Shown: in pieces, positions 51,418 through 59,340 of the stretch
Layout: each line of letters opens with the position of its first letter
Position numbering within the stretch: the first letter of the stretch is position 1
NCBI GenBank assembly: GCA_050248955.1
Contig: JBFWRK010000002.1
Span: forward strand, 124,001 to 188,000
Length of the DNA stretch: 64,000 nucleotides
DNA from: JBFWRK01 sp050248955
Lineage (GTDB): Bacteria; Actinomycetota; Acidimicrobiia; Acidimicrobiales; Ilumatobacteraceae
Direction of reading: 5' to 3'
Notes under the pieces: model-generated
Database searches by the model: none
What the model was told of the DNA's origin: nothing
The model's input: only the letters and a program-made list of their open reading frames with translations
Position numbers and translations under genes: made by a program

Positions 51418-51499
51418 CGTGGGTCGAGGACCTGCTCCCGCGGGACGCGCGCCGGGGTCGGCGCGGCCCCGCGGGGAGGACTTCGTCCCCTGTCGGCGC

Positions 51500-51536
51500 C
51501 CTCCGGCAACGCCCACGATGTGGGTGAGCCCGGAGG
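51500..51536 (+). promoter_or_regulatory. Leader hairpin that pairs with the ribosome binding site of the SIMPL gene
   Basis: CCTCCGG (51500-51506) is exactly complementary to CCGGAGG (51530-51536), which contains the Shine-Dalgarno GGAGG 6 nt before the ATG at 51543. An inner stem CCCAC/GTGGG (51512-51516, 51520-51524) with a 3-nt loop stabilises it. The folded form would hide the ribosome binding site. Confidence 0.6.
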
Positions 51537-51542
51537 TGCGTC

Positions 51543-52376
51543 ATGAGACGTACGGTCATCGCGATGCTTGCCGCGGTTTCGTTGGTTGCGTGCAACAGCG
51601 ACAGCGGCAGTGATTCGGAGGCGACGGCTGCGCCCGCCGCCTCGCCAGAAACGTCGACGGCAGCGACCGAACCGACCGCTGCGGCCGCGACGGATGACGG
51701 CAACGCCGGCGAGGCGGCCGCCGACGAACCGGTCGGCGGCGGCACGGCAGCCCAGGTCCGCAGCATCACCGTGGGCGGCATGGGCGCCGAGTACGCGCCA
51801 CCGGTGCGCAGCATCGTGAACCTCGGGGTGAGCGTGAGGCGTACGTCGGTCGAGGAGGCCAGCGAGGCAGCCGCGATCGCCGCGGCGTACGTCCTCGGCG
51901 CGGTCGAGGCTGCCGGCGTGCCTTCGTCCGGGATCCAGATGTCCGACTTCGGGATCAACCCCGCGTACGACACCTTCAACTACCAGGTGGTCACCGGTTA
52001 CACCGTGAACATGGGGTACAACGTGACGTTCCCCGACGTCGACGCTGTCGGGTCCGTGCTGGGCGCGGCGATCGCCGCCGGCGGGGACGACGTGCGGGCC
52101 TACGGCGTGAGGTTCGAACCCGACCCCGCGGCCTTGATGGACGGTGCCCGCACGAAGGCGTGGGAGGACGTCAGGGCACGGGCGGCGGCGACCGCGGAGC
52201 TCGCCGGTGAACCGCTCGGCGAGGTGCTCGACGTGCACGAGAAGGTGCTCATCACCACGCCGCAGGGCATGGTGCAAGGCGGAGAGGGAGACTCGGCGAC
52301 GTTCGACATCCCCGTCGCTCCCGGTACCGCGGGTGTGACGGTGCTGCTCACGGTCACGTACGCGATCGGGGCGTGA
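51543..52376 (+). CDS. SIMPL-domain (DUF541) lipoprotein
   Basis: A 277-residue lipoprotein with lipobox LVAC (Cys17), an Ala/Thr/Ser/Glu linker to about residue 65 and a SIMPL/DUF541 domain: SITVGGMGAEYAPPVRSIVN, SGIQMSDFGINPAYD, GYTVNMGYNVTF and a C-terminal VTVLLTVTYAI strand. SIMPL proteins are secreted or envelope-bound, form oligomers in some species, and have been linked to envelope stress; the function here is unknown. Translation may be controlled by the leader hairpin. Its 3' end overlaps the convergent MarR gene by 23 bp. Confidence 0.83.
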   Translation: MRRTVIAMLAAVSLVACNSDSGSDSEATAAPAASPETSTAATEPTAAAATDDGNAGEAAADEPVGGGTAAQVRSITVGGMGAEYAPPVRSIVNLGVSVRRTSVEEASEAAAIAAAYVLGAVEAAGVPSSGIQMSDFGINPAYDTFNYQVVTGYTVNMGYNVTFPDVDAVGSVLGAAIAAGGDDVRAYGVRFEPDPAALMDGARTKAWEDVRARAAATAELAGEPLGEVLDVHEKVLITTPQGMVQGGEGDSATFDIPVAPGTAGVTVLLTVTYAIGA

Positions 52377-52893
52377 CGATCGCCTGGAGATCGCGCTGGT
52401 CGAACTGGCGGAGCAGCTTGCGCAGCGCCCTGTCGAGGGCGACCCGTTCCGAGCCGGTGAGCGGTTCGAGCAGGCGAGCCTCGTTCACCACGTGGTCGAC
52501 GACGGCAGCGTCGACGGTGGCCCGGCCGGTGCCGGTGAGGGCCACGACCTGGCTGCGCCGGTCGTCGGGGTCGTTGCTGCGCTCGACGAGTCCGGCCGCT
52601 TCCAGCCGGTCGAGCCGGTTCGTCATCCCCGCCGGCGACAGCATCAGCGTCCGCGCCAGGTCCGTCGGACGCATGACGTAGGGCTCACCGCTGCGGCGCA
52701 GCGCGGCCAGCACGTCGAACTCGCCGAGGTTCAAGCCGTGGGCGTCGAACACGGCGTCCACGGAGCGTGAGGCGTGGGCGAGGAACCTGCCGAGACGTCC
52801 GAACGTCGCCATCGGCGACAGCTCGAGCTCGGGCCGCTCGCGCGCCCATTGCGCGACCACCTCGTCGACGTCGTCACGATCCGTTGCGCTCAT
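52354..52893 (-). CDS. MarR-family transcriptional regulator
   Basis: A 179-residue winged-helix regulator: FDVLAALRRSGEPYVMRPTD, LSPAGMTNRLDRLEAAGLVE as the recognition part and RSNDPDDRRSQVVALTGTGR as the wing. MarR proteins usually repress neighbouring genes and release DNA on binding phenolic or other ligands. The ATG at 52893 is favoured over the GTG at 52899 because a minus-strand -10 box TAGTCT (52905-52900) ends 6 nt before it. It is divergent from the SRPBCC gene and probably controls itself and that gene through the palindromes at 52907-52939. Confidence 0.88.
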   Translation of the reverse strand: MSATDRDDVDEVVAQWARERPELELSPMATFGRLGRFLAHASRSVDAVFDAHGLNLGEFDVLAALRRSGEPYVMRPTDLARTLMLSPAGMTNRLDRLEAAGLVERSNDPDDRRSQVVALTGTGRATVDAAVVDHVVNEARLLEPLTGSERVALDRALRKLLRQFDQRDLQAIVTPRSRT

Positions 52894-52899
52894 GCGCAC

Positions 52900-52951
52900 A
52901 GACTACTTCGATACGAAACATCTTGACACCGAAACTTCGACGCCGTACTTT
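52900..52951. promoter_or_regulatory. MarR/SRPBCC divergent promoter with TTCG-CGAA palindromes
   Basis: On the plus strand TTGACA (52923-52928), a 17-nt spacer and TACTTT (52946-52951) form a near-consensus promoter. TTCG-ATA-CGAA (52907-52917) lies next to the minus-strand -10 box TAGTCT (52905-52900), and CGAA-AC-TTCG (52930-52939) lies inside the plus-strand spacer. Both are good candidates for MarR binding. Confidence 0.6.
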
Positions 52952-53017
52952 TCGATGCATGATTACTTGTCGTCATAGTGACGACCTGACCGTCACGAGC
53001 GAGGGAGCCAAGCCGCA

Positions 53018-53521
53018 ATGACCGCCTTCACCATCACCCACACGACCGACCTGACCGCGCGACCTGAAGACGTGTGGGCAGTGGTCACCGACTACCGCCG
53101 GGACCCGCAGTGGCGAACCGGCGTCATCCGCATGACTCCCTCACCCGAGGGCCCGCTCTCGGCGGGCACCACCACTGCCGAGGAGCTCCGCTTCGCCGGG
53201 AAGGTCTGGCACAACGACGGCGAGGTGACCTCCGTCGACCCCGGCCGCCGGTTCACGTGGCGCACGACTCGTGGTGCCCAGGCCCACGGCGCCCGGTCGG
53301 TGGAACCGCTCGACGCCGGCCGGAGCAGGGTGCAGCTCGAGCTCACCGTCACGCCGACGGGCCTCGAGCGCTTGATGGCGCCGCTGCTGCGCCGCATGCT
53401 CGACCGGAACCTCGCCGGGGACCTGGAGCGGTTGCGAGCCGTCGTCGAGGCGTCCGCGACGGCACCGGCACCGGCACCGGCACCGGCACCGGCGACGGCG
53501 ACGGTCGCCACAGGCCGCTGA
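53018..53521 (+). CDS. SRPBCC polyketide cyclase/dehydrase-like protein with Ala-Pro tail
   Basis: A 167-residue START-like protein: FTITHTTDLTARPEDVWAVV, the YRRDPQWRTGVIRM loop and a central beta sheet (KVWHNDGEVTSVDPGRRFTW). It probably binds a hydrophobic ligand. The C-terminus is an Ala-Pro repeat encoded by five GGCACC hexamers (53461-53490) and two GGCGAC hexamers, so its length may vary between strains. GAGGGAG precedes the ATG at 53018. It is controlled from the divergent MarR promoter. Confidence 0.82.
   Translation: MTAFTITHTTDLTARPEDVWAVVTDYRRDPQWRTGVIRMTPSPEGPLSAGTTTAEELRFAGKVWHNDGEVTSVDPGRRFTWRTTRGAQAHGARSVEPLDAGRSRVQLELTVTPTGLERLMAPLLRRMLDRNLAGDLERLRAVVEASATAPAPAPAPAPATATVATGR
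53461..53502. repeat. GGCACC hexanucleotide microsatellite in the coding sequence
   Basis: Five perfect GGCACC units (53461-53490) are followed by two GGCGAC units (53491-53502). They encode the Ala-Pro tail of the SRPBCC protein. Gain or loss of a unit keeps the frame. Confidence 0.8.
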
Positions 53522-53547
53522 CGTGCGGCGCCGCCCATCGACAACCA

Positions 53548-54450
53548 TCAGCGGATGCGCCTGATGTCGACGAGGCGGTAGGTCGGGTAGGACGCGTCGG
53601 CAGGACCCCGGCACGTGAGCGGCGTGGGGGCGAGCGTGATCATGCGCGCGAGCTCGACGTGGAACCCGTCGCCGTCGCGCAGCTCGACGTCGACGTGGTC
53701 AGCCGAGCGGCGAACGCCGGCGATCGCGTCGACCGCGGCGAGGCCGAGCTCGCGGCGGACGAAGTGCTCGGCCGCCTGCTCGACGTACCGCAGCGTGGAT
53801 CGGCCCCGATACGTCTCGAGGTCGAGCTCGCCGCGGTGCAACCCGTCCAGCAGGGCATCCACACGATCGATCGTCACGCGCCCGAAGTACAGACCCTGGG
53901 GCAGCACCACGAGGTTCGCCGCGAACCGGTCGCCGCCGATGTGCGAGCACTCCCACACCGAGCTCCCGACCGCGGTGTGTCTCAGGTGGCGCACGAGCGG
54001 GCGACCGAACGTCGCGCAGCACGGATCGTGGCGTCCGTTCGTGCACACGAGGACCAGCGTCTCGTCGACCTCCTGCCAGTTCGCCGACAGGCCGGCGGAC
54101 GACAGATCGGCGGTCGCCGCCGGCACGTCGCCGAGCGTGGCGACCTCGCGCCGCCACAAGCGGCCCGGCTGCGTCGACCCGCGCTCGGCGCGGACGTGGA
54201 ACAGCCGCATGGTCTGCGCCGTGTCGCGACGTCGGAGGTCGCGACGGATCGCCACCGGGCGGATGCCCTGCGCCCGGAGCGAGCGCTCCCAGCCGGCGGG
54301 GACGTGGTTCGCGAGATCGCCATCGGCGATCGCATCGCGACCCCAGGCGTGGCGGAGCTCGACGAGCAACCATCGGGAGACCTGCGAGGCGGTGGCGAAC
54401 AGGTTCTCGCGACGCTCGTTCGCGGCGACCGAACACTGGAACTCAGGCAA
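53548..54450 (-). CDS. Sucrase/ferredoxin-like protein (thioredoxin-like [2Fe-2S] family)
   Basis: A 300-residue member of the sucrase/ferredoxin-like family. It has an N-terminal CSVAANERRENLFATASQVS, a Cys cluster VCTNGRHDPCCATFGRPL (Cys136, Cys144, Cys145) and CSHIGGDRFAANLVVLPQG (Cys168, His170). The family has a thioredoxin-like ferredoxin fold and may carry an iron-sulfur cluster. No ATG or GTG is available at the right place. The TTG at 54450 starts the conserved region and overlaps the end of the cupin gene by 8 bp, so translation is probably coupled. It is the third gene of the operon 55887 to 53548. Confidence 0.8.
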   Translation of the reverse strand: MPEFQCSVAANERRENLFATASQVSRWLLVELRHAWGRDAIADGDLANHVPAGWERSLRAQGIRPVAIRRDLRRRDTAQTMRLFHVRAERGSTQPGRLWRREVATLGDVPAATADLSSAGLSANWQEVDETLVLVCTNGRHDPCCATFGRPLVRHLRHTAVGSSVWECSHIGGDRFAANLVVLPQGLYFGRVTIDRVDALLDGLHRGELDLETYRGRSTLRYVEQAAEHFVRRELGLAAVDAIAGVRRSADHVDVELRDGDGFHVELARMITLAPTPLTCRGPADASYPTYRLVDIRRIR

Positions 54451-55660
54451 ACTCGAGCACCCCTTCGACGAACAGCCGCTGCAGCACGACCATCGCCGAG
54501 TCGGCGTCCAGGTCACCGCGCACGTCGCCGAGGACGAACGGCGACTCGGTCGACAGCACGGCGGCGACCAACGCGTGCGCCTCGGGCGGGAGCACGACCC
54601 GGCGGTCACCGAGCTCGAGCCGCGCATCCGTGTGCGAGCGCGTGAGCCACAGGAGCGGCCCAGCCGTCACGCGCAGCGACTGCTCCGGCGTCAACCGCCG
54701 GACGCGGCGAGGCCGGAGTCGGGTTCGCGGTTGCCTCCGCCACACCTCGGCGGCGACGGCATCGCGCAGCGCGTGCGTGTGGAGCGCGTCACCCAACGCG
54801 GTCAGCGCGGCGCTCGGGTCGTACCCGGCCCACAGCGCACCGGCCTCCAGGCGGTCGGCGAGCGCCGTGCCCGAGACGCCCGCTGCGAGAACTCGGCGGA
54901 TCACTCGCTCCCACGTCAGCGCCATGATGCCGATCGTGAGATGTGTCGACTCGTCATCGATCGTCTCCGCTGCATGAGGGAAGCCACGCGGCACCGCCAG
55001 GCAGTCCCCCGCTGCCAGGCTCCGGTCGATCAGCGGTGTGCCGAGTTCATCGAGCCGTGGAGCGGCGATCATCGCCCCCGACGTCAGCGGGCGACGCGTG
55101 CGCTCGAGCGGCTCCCACACCCGCCAGCGCTTGGTGCCGGCGAGCTGCACGACGATCACATCGTGGAAGTCGAAGTGGACGTCGAGTCCCCGCGCGTTGG
55201 CCGGGCTCACGTACGCGTTCACCTGCACCGGCTGGTCGAGATCGAGCGCAAGGTTCGTCGACAGCCGCGCGAACACAGGATCGACGTGCTGGAGGCCCTG
55301 CAGCACGAGGGTGGCTCCATCGGCGTGGAGCTCGAGCACCCGATTGGGCTCGACGACGTCGTCCAGCTCGACGTTGCCGACGCCGGCAGTGCGACACGTC
55401 TCGGCCCGGCCGAGCGTCGAGCCGTCACGCACCATCCGGAACGCCGGGGCGCGCAGGCCGCCGGCGAGCGCCACGTCCCACAAGCGGTCGGGATCGGCCC
55501 AAGGTGCCCGCTCGCGGATCGCGGTCAGCACCGCGTCGACGGCAACGAATTCGCGGACGCGCCGGTATATGTCGTCAGCGAGGTATGCCGCCCGGTCGCC
55601 GACGAAGTCGTGCAGACGGGGAGCGTCGGGATGGAACTCGCGCCGGGAGAGCGCGGGCAC
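54443..55660 (-). CDS. JmjC/cupin_4-type Fe(II)/2-oxoglutarate oxygenase
   Basis: A 405-residue cupin_4 protein (ROX/JmjC hydroxylase type). The iron triad is His162-x-Asp164 in VHFDFHDV and His229 in PRGFPHAAE; Lys177 in GTKRWRVW matches the conserved cupin_4 strand. A winged-helix-like C-terminal region with VRRLTPEQSLRV and LLWLTRSHTD follows, as in ribosomal oxygenases. Known relatives hydroxylate side chains of proteins or ribosomally made peptides. The GTG at 55660 lies 11 nt after the repeat mini-protein stop. The repeat protein is an attractive substrate, by inference. Confidence 0.83.
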   Translation of the reverse strand: MPALSRREFHPDAPRLHDFVGDRAAYLADDIYRRVREFVAVDAVLTAIRERAPWADPDRLWDVALAGGLRAPAFRMVRDGSTLGRAETCRTAGVGNVELDDVVEPNRVLELHADGATLVLQGLQHVDPVFARLSTNLALDLDQPVQVNAYVSPANARGLDVHFDFHDVIVVQLAGTKRWRVWEPLERTRRPLTSGAMIAAPRLDELGTPLIDRSLAAGDCLAVPRGFPHAAETIDDESTHLTIGIMALTWERVIRRVLAAGVSGTALADRLEAGALWAGYDPSAALTALGDALHTHALRDAVAAEVWRRQPRTRLRPRRVRRLTPEQSLRVTAGPLLWLTRSHTDARLELGDRRVVLPPEAHALVAAVLSTESPFVLGDVRGDLDADSAMVVLQRLFVEGVLEFA

Positions 55661-55671
55661 GAGAGCGTCGA

Positions 55672-55887
55672 TCAGGCGTCGGTGCCGTCGGCATCCTGGC
55701 CGTCGGTCCCGTCGGTGTCCCCACCGTCGGTGCCGTCGGTGTCGCCGCCATCGGTACCGTCCGAATCACCACCGTCCTCACCGTCGGCATCTCCACCGTC
55801 GGTGCTGTCGGGGTCGCTTTCCATCGTGGGCACCGCCCGGCTGAGACGGGTCCACTCGGTGGTGAGGTCGCGCTCCTGGATCGTCAT
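55672..55887 (-). CDS. Small acidic octapeptide-repeat protein (DGGDxDGT), possible modified peptide precursor
   Basis: A 71-residue protein. Residues 1-29 are a mixed, leader-like region (MTIQERDLTTEWTRLSRAVP then TMESDPDST). Residues 30-69 are five exact eight-residue repeats: DGGDADGE, DGGDSDGT, DGGDTDGT, DGGDTDGT and DGQDADGT. The 24-bp period is visible in the DNA. A minus-strand -10 box TACCAT (55899-55894) ends 6 nt before the ATG at 55887, supporting a real leaderless gene. The downstream genes are a JmjC oxygenase and a sucrase/ferredoxin-like protein. It could be a peptide precursor whose Asp or Thr residues are hydroxylated, or a calcium-binding repeat protein; I do not recognise a family. 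Confidence 0.65.
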   Translation of the reverse strand: MTIQERDLTTEWTRLSRAVPTMESDPDSTDGGDADGEDGGDSDGTDGGDTDGTDGGDTDGTDGQDADGTDA

Positions 55888-55893
55888 GGCGGC

Positions 55894-55899
55894 ATGGTA
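55894..55899 (-). promoter_or_regulatory. -10 box TACCAT of the repeat-protein/JmjC operon
   Basis: TACCAT on the minus strand ends 6 nt before the ATG at 55887. It begins 19 nt after the end of ackA, so the operon can be expressed independently of pta-ackA. Confidence 0.55.
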
Positions 55900-55917
55900 C
55901 CCGTTCGGCGTGTGGCG

Positions 55918-57162
55918 CTAAACGGGCGGCGTCACTGCCCGCGGCGGTGCTTCGTTCGAACCGGCGTGCCCGCGTTCGACGATCGACATCGTCGCGAGGG
56001 CGATCGCCATCTCCTCGTCGGTGGGGATCACCATGACGGCGACCCTGGCGGCGTCGGGCGAGATCAGGCGCGGGAGGTGCGAGCGCACGGCATTGCGCAC
56101 CGGGTCGATGTCGATGCCCAGGAAGCCCAACCCTTCGGCCGTATCGGCGCGCACCACTGCGTCGTTCTCACCGACCCCCGCTGTGAACGACAGCGCGTCG
56201 AGCCCGCCCATCACCGCTGCGTACGCACCGACGTACTTCTTCAGTCGGTGTACGTAGACGTCGAGCGCCACGCGGGCATCGACGTCGCCGGCGGCGATCA
56301 GCCGGTGCACCTCGCGCATGTCGTTGTGGCCGGTGAGGCCCTTCATGCCCGACCGCCTGTTGAGCAGGTCGTCGATCTCGTCGACGGTCATGCCGGCGTT
56401 GCGCCACAGGTGGAAGACGACCGCGGGGTCGATGTCGCCGGTGCGCGTGCCCATGACGAGGCCTTCGAGCGGCGTGAGACCCATCGAGGTGTCCACGGGG
56501 GCACCGTGCGCGACTGCCGACGCCGAAGCCCCGTTGCCGAGGTGCAGGACGATCTGCTTGAGCTCGCGCACGTCGCGGCCGAGGACCTCTGCAGCTCTCC
56601 GGGACACGTACTCGTGCGACGTCCCGTGGGCGCCGTACCGACGCACGGAGTGCTGCGCGGCAACCTTGCGATCGAGCGCGTAGGTCGCAGCAGCGGACGG
56701 GAGGTCGTGGAAGAAGGCGGTGTCGAAGACGGCAACGTGCGCGATGTCCGGGAGCAGGTCGCGGGCGACGTTGATCCCCGCGAGATTGGCGGGGTTGTGG
56801 AGCGGCGCTAGTGGCGAGAGGCGCTCGATCGTGGCAACGACATCGGCGTCGATGAGGGTCGCGGCGGAGAAGTGCTTGCCACCCATGACGACACGGTGGC
56901 CGACGGCAACGATGCCGACGTCCGACAGCCGCGGCCCGACCTCGTCGAACAGCGCGAGCACGGTCGCCAGCGCCTCGTGGTGGGTCGCGATGCGCTGGCG
57001 GCGCTCGGTCGTGGTCCCGTCGTGGGAGTGCGCGATGCGCGCCATGTCCTCGCCGATGCGCTCGACGAGTCCGGACGTGAGTCGTGCGCCGCCCCGCGGA
57101 TCGATCAGCTCGTACTTGATCGATGAGGAGCCGGAGTTGAGGACGAGGACGGTCTCGCTCAC
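55918..57162 (-). CDS. ackA: Acetate kinase
   Basis: A 414-residue acetate kinase, the usual length. The signature VLVLNSGSSSIKYEL opens the protein. HLGNGASASAVAHG, GVDALSFTAGVGEND-type residues (LDALSFTAGVGENDAVVR) and NRRSGMKGL further along complete the ASKHA fold. It converts acetyl phosphate and ADP to acetate and ATP, or the reverse. The ATG at 57162 overlaps the pta stop as ATGA, so the two are coupled. Together they connect acetyl-CoA, the end product of the surrounding catabolic modules, to acetate and ATP. Confidence 0.96.
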   Translation of the reverse strand: MSETVLVLNSGSSSIKYELIDPRGGARLTSGLVERIGEDMARIAHSHDGTTTERRQRIATHHEALATVLALFDEVGPRLSDVGIVAVGHRVVMGGKHFSAATLIDADVVATIERLSPLAPLHNPANLAGINVARDLLPDIAHVAVFDTAFFHDLPSAAATYALDRKVAAQHSVRRYGAHGTSHEYVSRRAAEVLGRDVRELKQIVLHLGNGASASAVAHGAPVDTSMGLTPLEGLVMGTRTGDIDPAVVFHLWRNAGMTVDEIDDLLNRRSGMKGLTGHNDMREVHRLIAAGDVDARVALDVYVHRLKKYVGAYAAVMGGLDALSFTAGVGENDAVVRADTAEGLGFLGIDIDPVRNAVRSHLPRLISPDAARVAVMVIPTDEEMAIALATMSIVERGHAGSNEAPPRAVTPPV

Positions 57163-59276
57163 TGACGCGACGTCCCATCGGCGGCATCGGTGCCGCGCTC
57201 GTGCTTCATGGCGTGGGCCTGGATCGCGGTGATCGCCACCGTGTTGACGATGTCACGCACGGTCGCGCCGCGCGACAGGTCGTTGACGGGTCTGTTGAGG
57301 CCCTGCAGGATCGGGCCGATCGCAACCGCGCCGGACGACCGCTGGACTGCCTTGTACGTGTTGTTGCCGGTGTTGAGGTCAGGGAAGATGAACACGGTCG
57401 CCCGACCGGCGACCTCGGAGCCGGGCAGCTTCGCCGCGGCGACGGAGGCATCCACAGCGGCGTCGTACTGGAGCGGGCCGTCGACGATCAGATCGGGAAG
57501 GCGCGCCTTGACGAGCTCGGTCGCTCCCCTGACCTTGTCGACGTCGGCACCCGTCGCCGACTCGCCGGTGGAGTAGGACAGCATCGCCACCCGGGGGTCG
57601 ATGCCGAACTGCGCGGCGGTGGCTGCCGACGAGACGGCGATGTCGGCCAGTTCCTCGACCGTGGGATCGGGGATGACCGCGCAGTCCCCGTAGACGAGCA
57701 CACGGTCGGCCAAGCACATGAAGAACACCGACGACACGATCTCCGTACCCGGTGCTGTCTTGATGATCTCGAACGACGGCGTGATCGTGTGTGCGGTCGA
57801 GTGGGCGGCGCCCGACACCATGCCGTCGGCATGGCCGGCGTGCACCATCATCGTGCCGAAGTACGAGACGTCACGGACGATGTCCCGAGCACGTTCGAGC
57901 GTCATCCCCCTGTGAGCGCGCAGCCGCGTGTACTCCACGGCGAACGGCTCGACGAGGTCCGAGGACCTCGGATCGACGAAGCGGGCGCGGTCGAGGTCGA
58001 GCCCGAGCGATGCCGCCTGCGCGCGAACCTGCGATGGCGTGCCGAGCACCGTCAGGTCGACGACCTGTCGCGAGAGCAGGGTGGACGCGGCGCGCAGGAT
58101 GCGTTCGTCATCGCCCTCGGCGAGCACGATGTGCTGACGATGGGCACGAGCCCGTTCGAGCAGCATCGACTCGAACATCAGCGGCGTGACCACGGCGCTG
58201 CGCGGGACGTCGAGGCTGTGCAGGAGCGAGTCCGGGTCGATGTGCGCCTCGAACACGCCGAGCGCCGTGTCGACCTTCCGCTGGGTGCCTCGTCCGAGGA
58301 GTCCCCGCGTCGACGCGACGACGCGTGCCGCGTCGTAGGAGTTGTACGCCGTGAGGATGATCGGGAGGTGCTCGTCGAGTCCGCGGACGAGCCGAACCAC
58401 GAGGTCCCCGGGGCGGAAGCCGCCGTTGAGCACGATGCCCGCCAACGAAGGAAAGCCCTCTGCAGCATGGGCGGCGGCGAGTGCCACCAGGATCTCCGGA
58501 CGATCCCCGGCGGCGATGCAGAGCTGCCCGTCGAGCAGTCGCTCGAGCACGTGCTCGACGTTCATCCCGCAGACCAGCATGTGCTCGGCTTCGCGGTCCA
58601 ACATCGCGTCGTCGCCCCAGAGCATCGTTCCGTCGAGCGCGGTCATCAGATCGGCAACGAGCGGAGCGGACAGCAGCGGGGTCTCCGGGAGCACCCACGC
58701 GGGCAGGCCGAGCTCGGTCAACCGGTCGCGCACCGCGTCGAGCTGACCCGGGTCGCAACGGTTGGCGAGGACGCCGACGGTCACCGCATGCGCCTGGCCG
58801 AGCTCAGCGGTGGCGATCTCGACCAGCAGCGCGACGTCGTCGGGCGTCCGCTCGAACGCGCTCACGACGAGCAGCACCGGCGCGCCCAGGTTGGTGGCGA
58901 CACGCGCGTTGAAGGCGAGCTCGGTCGGCCCGGCGACATCGGTGTAGTCCGAGCCGACGATGACCACGACCTCGCACTCGCGCTCGACGGCGCGGTAGCG
59001 ATCGATGATCGTCGCCAAGGCGGCGTCCGGATCGGCGTGCACTTCGTCGTAGGTCACGCCCAAGCACGACTCGTAGTCGAGGTCGACACCGTCGTGTCCG
59101 AGGAGCAGCTTGACCACCTGATCGTCGCTCGCGAACGAGCGGGTGACGGGGCGGAAGACGCCCACCTTCTGCACCCGCCGCGCGAGCAGGTCGAGCAAGC
59201 CGAGCGCAACGACCGACTTCCCGGTGTGTCCTTCGGGCGAGACGATGTACACGCTCCGGGCGGGGGTGGTCGTCAT
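57159..59276 (-). CDS. pta: Phosphate acetyltransferase, long form with regulatory N-terminus
   Basis: A 705-residue phosphotransacetylase. Residues 1-210 form a P-loop/dethiobiotin-synthase-like domain (VYIVSPEGHTGKSVVALGLL). A DRTGG domain follows to about 330, and the catalytic PTA_PTB domain is 380-700 (VLAEGDDERILRAASTLL, PLQYDAAVDASVAAAKLPGS and FIFPDLNTGNNTYKAVQRS). It makes acetyl phosphate from acetyl-CoA. The long form is usually allosterically controlled by NADH and pyruvate. A minus-strand TACGAT lies 10 nt upstream of the ATG at 59276. It is first in the pta-ackA operon. Confidence 0.95.
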   Translation of the reverse strand: MTTTPARSVYIVSPEGHTGKSVVALGLLDLLARRVQKVGVFRPVTRSFASDDQVVKLLLGHDGVDLDYESCLGVTYDEVHADPDAALATIIDRYRAVERECEVVVIVGSDYTDVAGPTELAFNARVATNLGAPVLLVVSAFERTPDDVALLVEIATAELGQAHAVTVGVLANRCDPGQLDAVRDRLTELGLPAWVLPETPLLSAPLVADLMTALDGTMLWGDDAMLDREAEHMLVCGMNVEHVLERLLDGQLCIAAGDRPEILVALAAAHAAEGFPSLAGIVLNGGFRPGDLVVRLVRGLDEHLPIILTAYNSYDAARVVASTRGLLGRGTQRKVDTALGVFEAHIDPDSLLHSLDVPRSAVVTPLMFESMLLERARAHRQHIVLAEGDDERILRAASTLLSRQVVDLTVLGTPSQVRAQAASLGLDLDRARFVDPRSSDLVEPFAVEYTRLRAHRGMTLERARDIVRDVSYFGTMMVHAGHADGMVSGAAHSTAHTITPSFEIIKTAPGTEIVSSVFFMCLADRVLVYGDCAVIPDPTVEELADIAVSSAATAAQFGIDPRVAMLSYSTGESATGADVDKVRGATELVKARLPDLIVDGPLQYDAAVDASVAAAKLPGSEVAGRATVFIFPDLNTGNNTYKAVQRSSGAVAIGPILQGLNRPVNDLSRGATVRDIVNTVAITAIQAHAMKHERGTDAADGTSRQ

Positions 59277-59340
59277 GCGGACGGCGATCGTAGCCCGATC
59301 GCCGTCAACGGCGTTGCTCGCCGACGGCTATGACGTGGGC

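Larger units (their letters stand above)
51305..51542. other. Highly structured intergenic region with nested hairpins
   Basis: This 238-bp gap holds at least three inverted repeats: the perfect 18-bp hairpin at 51377-51417, a GC-only composite hairpin at 51436-51477 (CCCGCGGG arms with inner CGCGCC/GGCGCG) overlapped by GGGGA/TCCCC (51473-51489), and the leader hairpin at 51500-51536. No protein-coding frame is convincing. Confidence 0.65.

Noticed and set aside
55672..55800. CRISPR-like or satellite DNA because of the 24-bp period
   Set aside because: Units are directly adjacent without spacers, keep the reading frame and the third-base variation of codons, so it is a coding repeat.
57201..59333. 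710-codon open frame on the plus strand
   Set aside because: It is antisense to pta, which has full domain signatures; the opposite frame has no recognisable domain.
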